Assembly: GCA_947487895.1 (NCBI GenBank)
Contig: CANKYF010000014.1
Coordinates: forward strand, 62,001 to 126,000
DNA length: 64,000 nt
Reading direction: 5' to 3'
Origin: an uncultured Flavobacteriaceae bacterium
GTDB taxonomy: Bacteria > Bacteroidota > Bacteroidia > Flavobacteriales > Flavobacteriaceae
The notes under the pieces: generated by a model
Seen by the model: only the letters and a program-made list of their open reading frames with translations
Told to the model about the DNA's origin: nothing
The model's database searches: none
Made by a program: the position numbers and the translations under genes
In this document: positions 1 to 9,120 of the stretch, one piece after another
Position numbering within the stretch: the first letter of the stretch is position 1
How the letters are laid out: each line of letters starts with the position of its first letter

Positions 1-1
1 T

Positions 2-1786
2 GTTGCTTTTGAAAACCTCAATAATTTTAATTCCTTTGAAGCTGGTGAAAGTTGGTATGGAATATCTGGAGATCTTAAGTGTTTTGCACTTTTAAAACCA
101 GATGTAAAAAAAGAAAATTTAGCAACCGCTCTTTTAGAATTTCCAAAAAAATATAGATCTGAAGACCCTACAACCAAACACGTTTACAAATTACATGCCT
201 TAACCGATATTCACTTTATTAAAGAGTACGGAGGTGTAGATACTACATTTCTCATTTTATTTGGAATTATAGGTTTGTTTTTAATAGGAATAGCTGCTAT
301 TAATTTTATAAATATTTCAACAGCCTTATCTACTTATCGTTCCAGAGAAATAGGCATCCGTAAAGTTTTAGGCAGTATTAAGCAACATTTGTTTTGGCAA
401 TTTATTGTTGAAACTTTCTTAATCACTTTAATGGCCGTTTTATTAGGATTGTTAATGGCAGCCATTTTTCTTCCAGTATTCAACTCATTGTTTGACCTTG
501 AATTATCTTTAAAAACACTGTTAAATGTTCAGTTTTTCAGTATGATACTACTACTTTTAGGAGTAGTTACATTTATGTCGGGTTCTTACCCTGGCATTCT
601 AATGTCTCGTATTTTGCCAGTGTTAGCTTTAAAAGGATCGTTTCTTCAAAAACACACAAAAGGCGTATCTACACGAAAAGTTCTTGTTGTAACACAGTTT
701 TCAATATCAATAATTCTTATTGTAGCTACTATAGTTCTCTCTAAACAGATTGATTATGCTGTAAATAGTGATTTGGGGTTTGATAAAGATCAGGTTGTCA
801 TGTTAAGCCTTCCTAAAACTATTGATGGGGTGCAACAGCAAAGTTTAAAAGGACGTTTAAAAAATATTTCTGGTGTTGAAGACGTCGCTATGTGTTTAAG
901 TAGTCCATGTGCGGCTACTAACAATTGGTATTCTGGTGTTAATTATGACAACAGGCCAGAGGCGGAAAAGTTTCAAATTTCGTTAAAGCCCGGAGATGAA
1001 GATTATTTAAAATTGTATGACGTCTCTTTTGTTGCCGGTAGAAACTTTTTCAAAAAAGAACACTCTAATGAAATGATTGTGAATGAGCAATTTGTTAAAA
1101 ATATAGGAGTTAACTCAGAAGCAATTTTAGGTAAAAAGTTAAGCGTAAATGATGTTACTGGAAATATTGTAGGAGTAATTAAAGATTTTCATAATGAAAA
1201 ATTCACCAATGGTATAAGTGCTATAGTTATTACCCCTAATACTGAATGGTATAGTGAAATATCGTTAAAAATAAGTCCTTTAGATACAAAAAGTACTTTA
1301 GCTAATATTGAAAAAGAGTGGTCTCAAATGTTCCCGAATCATATTTTTGATTACCGCTTTTTAGATGATAGAATTAACCAACAGTATAGAACAGAACAAC
1401 GTTATCTTTTTCTATCAAAAATATTTTCTGGATTAGCCATATTAATAGGTTGTTTAGGTATATATGGGTTGATACTCTTTTTTGCACATCAACGTATTAA
1501 AGAAGTTGGCATCCGAAAAGTTCTAGGGAGTAGTGTAAGCCATATATTGAGTTTGTTCTCTGTAGATTTCCTCAAGCTTATCTTAATAGCAGGGATCATA
1601 GCTACACCAATTGCTTGGTATGTAACAGAACAATGGTTGCAAGGGTATGTGTATAGAACTAAAATACACTGGTGGTATTTTGTCATTGCTATTGTATCTG
1701 TAATGTTAATCACGCTCATAACCATAAGTTATCAAACCATAAAAGTTGCAATTGCTAACCCTATTAAAAGTTTACGAACAGAATAG
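2..1786 (+). CDS. MacB/FtsX-type ABC transporter permease, 5'-truncated (permease 1)
   Basis: The reading frame is open from base 2, so the gene starts upstream of the window; the visible part is about 594 residues. It shows the second half of the first periplasmic (MacB_PCD-like) domain, an FtsX membrane block with the EIGIRKVLGS motif, a second periplasmic domain, and a second FtsX block with KEVGIRKVLGS, ending in NPIKSLRTE. This two-times-repeated permease of about 800 residues is usual in Bacteroidota. It is an inner-membrane subunit of a type VII (mechanotransmission) ABC system, presumably energised by the ATPase at 19878. A 27-base gap separates it from the next permease, so they are probably cotranscribed. 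The substrate cannot be told. Confidence 0.9.
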   Translation, partial: VAFENLNNFNSFEAGESWYGISGDLKCFALLKPDVKKENLATALLEFPKKYRSEDPTTKHVYKLHALTDIHFIKEYGGVDTTFLILFGIIGLFLIGIAAINFINISTALSTYRSREIGIRKVLGSIKQHLFWQFIVETFLITLMAVLLGLLMAAIFLPVFNSLFDLELSLKTLLNVQFFSMILLLLGVVTFMSGSYPGILMSRILPVLALKGSFLQKHTKGVSTRKVLVVTQFSISIILIVATIVLSKQIDYAVNSDLGFDKDQVVMLSLPKTIDGVQQQSLKGRLKNISGVEDVAMCLSSPCAATNNWYSGVNYDNRPEAEKFQISLKPGDEDYLKLYDVSFVAGRNFFKKEHSNEMIVNEQFVKNIGVNSEAILGKKLSVNDVTGNIVGVIKDFHNEKFTNGISAIVITPNTEWYSEISLKISPLDTKSTLANIEKEWSQMFPNHIFDYRFLDDRINQQYRTEQRYLFLSKIFSGLAILIGCLGIYGLILFFAHQRIKEVGIRKVLGSSVSHILSLFSVDFLKLILIAGIIATPIAWYVTEQWLQGYVYRTKIHWWYFVIAIVSVMLITLITISYQTIKVAIANPIKSLRTE

Positions 1787-1813
1787 AGTGTATTTATCAA
1801 AAAAAGAATAATT

Positions 1814-4255
1814 ATGATACGAAACTATTTTAAAATCGCGTGGCGAAACTTATTAAAGAATAAAGGTTTTTCATTTATAAATATTTTCGGTTTAAGTATT
1901 GGTGTAGCAGCTTGTATTTTGATTAGTATATACATTTTGCATGAAAGTAGTTATGATAAACATGTATCAAACGCTGAGAATATTTACAGGATGACTACAG
2001 ATTATTCTAAGGTTCGTGGTTTAAATGGTACTGGAATCTTTTTTTCTGCCAATACAGCACCGACAGTACTTAACGATTTTGAAGACGTAGAAAACACAGG
2101 AAGGCTAATGGCCGTACAATCATTTTACGGTGCAGGAAGTAATGACATACGATTTGATGGCGAGGCAACACAACATTATGAAGAAGGTTTTGCCTATGCA
2201 GACCAATCTATAATTGATATTATGGATGTTCAAATGATATATGGAGATGCTAAAAAGGTATTAACGACCCCTAAAACCATTGTTATTTCAAAAAAAATAG
2301 CAAATAAATACTTCAAAAATCAAAATCCAATTGGACGTTCCATGTATTTAAATGGTAATAATCAAGACCCGTTTAAGATTAGTGGTGTCATGAAGGACTT
2401 TGCCACTAACTCGCATATGGATTACGATTTTTTAATGACGTTAAAAGATGTAGAGTTTGGTGAAGGGACACTAAACGATTGGAGTTTTTGTGCCTATTTC
2501 ACCTATGTATTGCTCAAACCAGATATAGATATAAAAGCTTTTGAGCAAAATATGAATACTATCTTAATTAAGAGGTATTTGAAGCCGGCATATAAAGCGG
2601 CTGGATTTCCTAGTTGGGTTCATTTGGAAGAGCGCATGAAAATAGGATTGCAGCCCCTAACCGATATTAACTTATACTCTTCACATATTTTTAGTCAATT
2701 AAATTTTAGTAATGATATAAAGACCATTTGGATTTTTGGTATAGTGGCGTTGTTTATTCTTATAATCGCTAGTATTAATTTTGTAAACTTATCTACCGCA
2801 AAATCAGCTAATAGAGCTAAGGAAGTTGGGTTAAGAAAAGTAGTAGGGTCTACACGTAGGCAACTTATAGGTCAGTTTTTGGCCGAATCTATACTAATTT
2901 CACTTATAGCCTTTAGCATAGGTATTGTGTTATCTGCATTATGTATGCCTCTATTTAGAAGCATGTGTGGCATCCATTTAGTAATGCCTTGGTCAAGTGT
3001 TATGTTTATAGCTACCACCCTATTAACTTCTCTTATAGTTGGCATATTAGCAGGGTTATATCCTTCATTTCACCTTTCAAAATTTAATCCAGTTAATGTA
3101 CTTAAAGGAAGACTTAGCATAGGAAATAAATCAAATGCATTAAGAGGAGGGTTGGTCGTATTTCAATTTACCATTTCTATTGTTTTAATTGTAGGAACGC
3201 TTATAGTTGATAAGCAATTACAATTTATTTTGAATTCTAAAATAGGGTTTGAAAAAGATCAGGTAGTGCAACTATACAGTACCAATCTGTTAAATTTTAA
3301 AACAAAATCATTCAGAGATGAGTTAAAAACAATACCTGGAGTCGCAAATGCAAGTATTAGTGATTTTTTACCTCTCAAAGGATCCAATAGAGGCGGAGAA
3401 TACTTTGTAAAAACAGAAAAGATTGGTATTGATGAAAGCATATATGCGCAATTATGGAGTATTGATGAGAACTATATTGAAACATTAGGAATACAACTAC
3501 TTGAAGGGCGTAACTTTTTCAAAAAAGATAAAGCGGATAGAGAAACCATCATTATAAATCAAGCTCTGGTAAAAGCATTACATCTGGAAAATCCTATAGG
3601 GAAAAATATTTCAAGGGAAGGCGGAAGAACCTGGGAAATAGTAGGTATAGTAGAAGATTTTAATTATGATGACATGAAACAAACGATAAAACCGCTTTGT
3701 TTCGTTAACAACATGAGTAATAGTGTGATGTCTGTAAAATTAAATACTACAGATGTATCTGCGACTCTTGCTGCTATTGCCGGGAAATGGAAAGCGTTTG
3801 TCCCTAATATGGCATTTCGTTATAAGTTTATGGATGCTTCATTTGCTAACATGTATGAAAATGTGAGTAGGATAAAAGCCGTCTTTACTACATTTGCCAT
3901 TTTAGCGATTCTAGTGGCGTGTCTTGGTCTGCTTGCACTTTCAGCATATATGGTGGAGCAACGTAATAAAGAGATGAGTATTCGTAAGGTCTTAGGGGCT
4001 TCTGTACAAACCATATTTAAATTACTAACAAAGAACTTTCTGGTACTCGTTATCATTGCACTTGCTGTAGCTATTCCTGTCGCCTATTATCTCATGCAAA
4101 CATGGTTGCAAGATTACGAATACAAAATTGATATGTCTTGGTCTGTATTTGCTATTGCAGGCCTTATTGCCTTAGCTATTGCTTTGCTTACCATTAGCTA
4201 TCACGCCATGAAATCTGCTTTAATAAATCCCGCTAAAGTGTTAAGAACAGAATAA
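1814..4255 (+). CDS. MacB/FtsX-type ABC transporter permease (permease 2)
   Basis: 813 residues. Topology by eye: an N-terminal membrane helix (about 20-42), a periplasmic domain (45-285), three helices of the first FtsX block (about 290-430) with KEVGLRKVVGS, another helix near 435, a second periplasmic domain, then three C-terminal helices with KEMSIRKVLGA. It ends NPAKVLRTE, a variant of the NPIKSLRTE tail of most neighbours. The start, MIRNYFKIAWRNL, is shared with permeases 3 and 4 almost base for base. Inner-membrane subunit of the array; role in export or periplasmic mechanotransmission is inferred from the family only. Confidence 0.93.
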   Translation: MIRNYFKIAWRNLLKNKGFSFINIFGLSIGVAACILISIYILHESSYDKHVSNAENIYRMTTDYSKVRGLNGTGIFFSANTAPTVLNDFEDVENTGRLMAVQSFYGAGSNDIRFDGEATQHYEEGFAYADQSIIDIMDVQMIYGDAKKVLTTPKTIVISKKIANKYFKNQNPIGRSMYLNGNNQDPFKISGVMKDFATNSHMDYDFLMTLKDVEFGEGTLNDWSFCAYFTYVLLKPDIDIKAFEQNMNTILIKRYLKPAYKAAGFPSWVHLEERMKIGLQPLTDINLYSSHIFSQLNFSNDIKTIWIFGIVALFILIIASINFVNLSTAKSANRAKEVGLRKVVGSTRRQLIGQFLAESILISLIAFSIGIVLSALCMPLFRSMCGIHLVMPWSSVMFIATTLLTSLIVGILAGLYPSFHLSKFNPVNVLKGRLSIGNKSNALRGGLVVFQFTISIVLIVGTLIVDKQLQFILNSKIGFEKDQVVQLYSTNLLNFKTKSFRDELKTIPGVANASISDFLPLKGSNRGGEYFVKTEKIGIDESIYAQLWSIDENYIETLGIQLLEGRNFFKKDKADRETIIINQALVKALHLENPIGKNISREGGRTWEIVGIVEDFNYDDMKQTIKPLCFVNNMSNSVMSVKLNTTDVSATLAAIAGKWKAFVPNMAFRYKFMDASFANMYENVSRIKAVFTTFAILAILVACLGLLALSAYMVEQRNKEMSIRKVLGASVQTIFKLLTKNFLVLVIIALAVAIPVAYYLMQTWLQDYEYKIDMSWSVFAIAGLIALAIALLTISYHAMKSALINPAKVLRTE

Positions 4256-4264
4256 AAAACTATT

Positions 4265-6673
4265 ATGATACGCAACTATTTTAAAATCGCGTGGCGGAGC
4301 CTTAAAAGACAACCGTTTTTTACGTTTCTAAATATTTTTGGACTTACTATTGGTATTGCAGGAAGTTTATTAATCGGTCTTTACATATACGATGAGCTGA
4401 GCTTTGACAAAATGTTTACTGATGCCGACAGAATTCACAGGGTTAATGCAGATATAAAGTTTGGAGGCGTAACTCATGATATGTCTAAAGTACCTGCGCC
4501 AATGGCTCAGACTATGTTAAACGATTGTCAGCAAGTAGAAATGGTGACTAGAATTAGAGATGAAGCTGGAGTACTCATTAAGAAAAAGAATTCTCAAAAT
4601 AATATAAAAGAAAAACATGCAACTTATGTTGACGCTAATTTTTTTGACATGTTTGGTGTTGATTTACTAGCTGGTCAGACACATGCATTAAAAGAACAAA
4701 ATACTTTAGTATTAACAAAGACTACTGCTCTTAAACATTTTGAAACCATACATAGCGCTGTAGGACAACAACTTATTATAAATAATAACAAATTATATAC
4801 CGTTACTGGTATTGTAAATGATTTTCCTAAAAATTCATTTCTTAGAAATCATACTGTACTTGTATCAACATCGGGTTATAGCATAGCACAGGAAAACCAA
4901 TGGGGAGATTTTAATTTTTACACCTTCGTCAAACTATTGCCTAATGCAAATATCGATAATTTGGAAACCGTTCTTAAAGGGTTTGTAGGCAAATATCTTG
5001 TCCCGTGGATGCAGACTTTTTTCCCAGGGATGACGGAAGAAAGCTTTTTTGCTTCTGGTAATTATTTATACTATGAGACCATACCGTTAACAGATATTCA
5101 TTTATCAGGAAATAAGGAAGAAGAATTGAGCCCTAATAGCGCCATGCAGAATGTGTATATCCTTTCGTGCATTGGCCTATTTTTAATTGTACTGGCTAGC
5201 GTTAATTTCATTAACTTATCTACAGCATCTTCTTTAAAAAGAGCCAAAGAAGTAGGTATACGCAAAACATTGGGGTCAAATAGACTTAGCCTTATCAAAC
5301 AATTTCTTACAGAGTCTGGTTTAATTTCATTTATAGCGCTTTTAGTAGCTATAGGTGTAGCTGCATTGACCCTTCCTTTTTTTAATACATTGGTAGATAA
5401 GACCATAGAGATACCTTTTGGTAATCCTATTTTTTGGTTGATTTTGATTGTATGTACAGTACTATTAGGTAGTTTTTCAGGAATGTATCCTGCATTTTTT
5501 ATGTCTCGGTTTATACCCGTCCATGTACTTAAAGGAAGCACCAATAGCAGTACTAAAGGAGGAGGTCTTAGAAATTCATTAGTAGTATTTCAATTTTCTA
5601 TTTCGGTAGTTTTAATTGCAGCTACAATAGTCGTGTACCAACAATTAAATTTTATTCAAAACAAAGATTTAGGCTATACTAAAGATCAGGTTTTAATTAT
5701 AGATGATGTTCATGGGGCTGGAGATAGAGTACAAGCTTTTAAAGCTGAGGTGCAAAAACTATCTAACGTTAAAAGCGCATCGGTAAGTGGCTATCTACCA
5801 ACACCATCACTAAGAAGAGACCGAACTTATCGAAGGTCAAGGAATACAGACCAAGACAACCCAGTAAACATGCAATCTTGGGAGGTGGACTATGATTACA
5901 TATCTACAATGGGTATGGAAATAATTGCAGGTAGAGGGTTTGACAAACAGTTTACCACAGATATACAATCTATTGTTTTAAATGAATCGGCTATTGAATT
6001 GTTGGGCGTAACACCAGAAGAAGCCATTGGAATGAACCTTTCAGAAAAGGTTAAAATAATAGGAGTTGTTAAAAATTTCCACTTTGAATCTCTAAAAGAT
6101 AAAGTTGGGGCTTTGGGACTTACAATAGGTAATTCAAATAACTCAATGGCGGTATTATTAACAGCAGGTGATTTTTCAAATACTATTTCAAAAATAGAAA
6201 GTATATGGAATGACATAGCTCCAGGAGAGCCTTTTGCCTATAATTTCATGGAAGATTCTTTTAATACGGTGTACAAAGAAGAACAAAAATTAGGAGTAAT
6301 TTTTATGATATTTACCATACTATCTATTCTTATTGCTTGCCTAGGTTTGTTTGGTTTAGCGGCGTTTAACGCTCAAAAACATTTTAAAGAAATTGGTATA
6401 AGAAAGGTTTTAGGAGCTACAGTAAATCAAATTACGTTAAAACTCGTTTTCACCTTTTTAAAACTTGTAGGTATTGCCATTTTAATTTCATTACCAATTA
6501 GCTGGTATGCTATGAATGTGTGGCTTCAAGATTTTTCATACCGTATAGACATAAGTTGGCAAACATTTGCTTTTACAGTACTAATCGTATTGGGAGTGGC
6601 CGTTTTAACCATAAGTTTTCAAAGTATAAAAGCAGCTATTGCTAACCCTATTAAAAGTTTAAGAACAGAATAA
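4265..6673 (+). CDS. MacB/FtsX-type ABC transporter permease (permease 3)
   Basis: 802 residues with two MacB_PCD-FtsX units; the motifs KEVGIRKTLGS (first unit) and KEIGIRKVLGA (second) mark the cytoplasmic loops that contact the ATPase in this family. It is closely related to permease 5 along its whole length, for instance in the ALLVAIGVAAL and YPAFFMSRFIPV segments, while permease 4, which lies between them, is more distant. It begins 9 bases after the previous stop and stops 2 bases before the next start, so it is inside a tight operon. Ends NPIKSLRTE. Confidence 0.93.
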   Translation: MIRNYFKIAWRSLKRQPFFTFLNIFGLTIGIAGSLLIGLYIYDELSFDKMFTDADRIHRVNADIKFGGVTHDMSKVPAPMAQTMLNDCQQVEMVTRIRDEAGVLIKKKNSQNNIKEKHATYVDANFFDMFGVDLLAGQTHALKEQNTLVLTKTTALKHFETIHSAVGQQLIINNNKLYTVTGIVNDFPKNSFLRNHTVLVSTSGYSIAQENQWGDFNFYTFVKLLPNANIDNLETVLKGFVGKYLVPWMQTFFPGMTEESFFASGNYLYYETIPLTDIHLSGNKEEELSPNSAMQNVYILSCIGLFLIVLASVNFINLSTASSLKRAKEVGIRKTLGSNRLSLIKQFLTESGLISFIALLVAIGVAALTLPFFNTLVDKTIEIPFGNPIFWLILIVCTVLLGSFSGMYPAFFMSRFIPVHVLKGSTNSSTKGGGLRNSLVVFQFSISVVLIAATIVVYQQLNFIQNKDLGYTKDQVLIIDDVHGAGDRVQAFKAEVQKLSNVKSASVSGYLPTPSLRRDRTYRRSRNTDQDNPVNMQSWEVDYDYISTMGMEIIAGRGFDKQFTTDIQSIVLNESAIELLGVTPEEAIGMNLSEKVKIIGVVKNFHFESLKDKVGALGLTIGNSNNSMAVLLTAGDFSNTISKIESIWNDIAPGEPFAYNFMEDSFNTVYKEEQKLGVIFMIFTILSILIACLGLFGLAAFNAQKHFKEIGIRKVLGATVNQITLKLVFTFLKLVGIAILISLPISWYAMNVWLQDFSYRIDISWQTFAFTVLIVLGVAVLTISFQSIKAAIANPIKSLRTE

Positions 6674-6675
6674 TC

Positions 6676-9105
6676 ATGATACGTAACTATTTTAAAATCG
6701 CATGGCGAAGTTTTATAAAAGATAAAAGTTTTACAACGATTAACTTATTAGGGCTAGCAACAGGATTTGCCATAGCCTTATTAATTATTCAATATGTAAG
6801 GTTTGAATTGAGCTATGAAAACACACATGAAAAAGCTGATAGAATCGTAAGGTTGACCTATGATATCATGGATGGCGAAACAGTAAGTTCGCAAGACTGT
6901 GAAACAAACCCACCATTAGGAGCTAGGTTAAAAAGAGAATTAACCGAAGTTGAAAGCTATACAAGAGCCTATCAAATAGGTGAGCCAACAGTAACTATAA
7001 AGGTTGATAATAAACAGTTTATTGTAGAGAAAGTGTATGCTGCAGACCCTGCTTTCTTTGATGTATTTACATACCCTTTACTCTATGGTAATGATGCCCA
7101 TCTTTTTAAAAAACCCAATCAAGCTGTTGTTACAGAATCTACAGCATTAAAATATTTTAACCGAAAAAATGTAATTGGAGAAATAATTGTATTACCAGCA
7201 GCAGGAAAGGAAATGCTGTTAGATATTGTTGGTGTTGTAAAAGACAGTCCATCAAACACACATTTAAAGTTTGATATGTTGATGTCTTATTCTACCATGT
7301 TAAAAGACCCTATTATGCAAGCTTTTTATGGAGAAACCGAAGACAACTGGAATGGGAATAATACCTATACTTATGCATTATTGAACGATAAAGCTGCTTA
7401 CAAAAATTTTACAGATAACCTGGTAGGGTTTAATGAAAGATTGAGACTTGAAGACAAGATGCTAACCGATAGAGTGATTGGTCAAAACATAAAAGACATC
7501 CATTTATATTCTAATAAACCTTTTGAACCAGAACCCAACGGAAGTGCTTCTACGGTATTTTTCTTGTTAGGTGTTGCTTTTTTAGTGATAATTAGTGCCT
7601 TTGTAAACTATGTGAATTTGGCAACGTCTAAAGCTTTAGATAGAGCTAAAGAAGTAGGCGTTAGAAAAGTAGTAGGTTCAACGAAAAGCCAGTTAAGAGT
7701 TCAGTTTTTAACAGAATCGCTATTAATGAACTTATTAGCAGCGTTGTGTGCTTTGGTTATTATCTTTTTTGTTAAAGAACACTTTATCAAGATAGCTGGA
7801 TTACCTATACGTTTTAGTGTTTTTTCAGATGTGTTTTTCTGGGGAATTCTTGGAGTATTTTTAATATTAGGAGTGTTGTTTTCCGGTGTATATCCAGCTT
7901 TGGTGTTATCGTCTTTTAAACCTTCACTTATTTTAAAAGGAAACTTTACGCATTCATTTAAAGGTGTGTTGTTACGTAAATCATTGGTTGTATTTCAGTT
8001 TAGCGCAACTATTGTCTTGCTAATATTGGTGTTTACCATTACAGAACAATTGAGTTTTTTGAGAGATATGGAATTGGGTGTTGAAACAGAAAATACCATA
8101 ATTGTTGAAGCCCCGGTACAAAGTAATTTGGGAGAGAAGTATGCTGTTTTTAAACAGCAATTATTAGCAAACGCCAATATAGAGAATGTATCCTTATCTG
8201 AAGCTGTACCTGGAGAATTGGCTAATGAAATGAGTACAACTACTGGAATTAATTTTTTGGAATCTCCCAAAGAATATAACCATAATTTTTACATTACAAC
8301 TATTGATGAAAATTTCATTCCAATAATGAACATGCAATTATTGTCAGGTTCAAATTTTGATGCAACCAGTACACAGAAAAAGAAAGAAATCATTGTTAAT
8401 GAAAGAGCGCTTAGTCTTTGGGGTGTTCGTGATTACGAATCGGTTATAGGGAAAAAGATAAAGATGTGGGGAGGTGAGTGGACAATAAAGGGTGTACTCA
8501 AAAATTACCACCAAGAGTCTGCCAAAGTACCATTTGTACCAATTATCCATCGATTTTCAAATTCCTTTGATGGTTTAGCAACAGTTAAATTTCACAGCGG
8601 TAACGCCAAAGAACAATTAGCGCATTTGGAAGCAGTTTATAAATCGGTATTTCCAGAAGCACCGTTTTCATACTTTTTTATGGATACCGAGTTTGACAAA
8701 CAATTCAAAGCAGACAGACGTTTTCAGGCTGTATTTAATGTGTTAACAGGATTTGCCATATTAATAGCATGTCTTGGGTTATTTGGTTTGGCGTCATTTA
8801 CAGTTTTAAAGCGTAAAAAAGAAATAGGGATTCGAAAAGTAATAGGTGCTAGCGTAACGAATATTTTGGTATTACTATCAAAAAACTTTGTAAAAACGGT
8901 GTTGTTATCTATGTTAATTGGGGCGCCTATAGCATATGTATTAGCAAATAATTGGCTGGAAAACTTCGCAACCAGAATACACTTAAACGTATGGTTATTT
9001 GGAGTACCAGTGTTATTGGTCATGGTACTTGTTATTTTTTCAATTAGTGTGAAAACAATTAATGCAGCTTTAGTGAACCCAGTAAAATCACTAAAGCAAG
9101 AATAG
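6676..9105 (+). CDS. MacB/FtsX-type ABC transporter permease (permease 4)
   Basis: 809 residues, the same double MacB_PCD-FtsX plan: N-terminal helix near 20-40, first FtsX block with KEVGVRKVVGS, second with KEIGIRKVIGA. The tail is NPVKSLKQE. The start codon is two bases past the preceding stop; the first 12 codons are nearly identical at DNA level to those of permeases 2, 3 and 5, suggesting recent duplication or gene conversion at the 5' ends. Its periplasmic domains differ from those of permeases 3 and 5, so it may see a different ligand or partner. Confidence 0.93.
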   Translation: MIRNYFKIAWRSFIKDKSFTTINLLGLATGFAIALLIIQYVRFELSYENTHEKADRIVRLTYDIMDGETVSSQDCETNPPLGARLKRELTEVESYTRAYQIGEPTVTIKVDNKQFIVEKVYAADPAFFDVFTYPLLYGNDAHLFKKPNQAVVTESTALKYFNRKNVIGEIIVLPAAGKEMLLDIVGVVKDSPSNTHLKFDMLMSYSTMLKDPIMQAFYGETEDNWNGNNTYTYALLNDKAAYKNFTDNLVGFNERLRLEDKMLTDRVIGQNIKDIHLYSNKPFEPEPNGSASTVFFLLGVAFLVIISAFVNYVNLATSKALDRAKEVGVRKVVGSTKSQLRVQFLTESLLMNLLAALCALVIIFFVKEHFIKIAGLPIRFSVFSDVFFWGILGVFLILGVLFSGVYPALVLSSFKPSLILKGNFTHSFKGVLLRKSLVVFQFSATIVLLILVFTITEQLSFLRDMELGVETENTIIVEAPVQSNLGEKYAVFKQQLLANANIENVSLSEAVPGELANEMSTTTGINFLESPKEYNHNFYITTIDENFIPIMNMQLLSGSNFDATSTQKKKEIIVNERALSLWGVRDYESVIGKKIKMWGGEWTIKGVLKNYHQESAKVPFVPIIHRFSNSFDGLATVKFHSGNAKEQLAHLEAVYKSVFPEAPFSYFFMDTEFDKQFKADRRFQAVFNVLTGFAILIACLGLFGLASFTVLKRKKEIGIRKVIGASVTNILVLLSKNFVKTVLLSMLIGAPIAYVLANNWLENFATRIHLNVWLFGVPVLLVMVLVIFSISVKTINAALVNPVKSLKQE

Positions 9106-9120
9106 GAAATATTTAAAACT

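Noticed and set aside
5098-5544. 148-codon minus-strand ORF inside permease 3
   Set aside because: Shadow of a real gene; no recognisable domain, and the opposing frame has clear family motifs.
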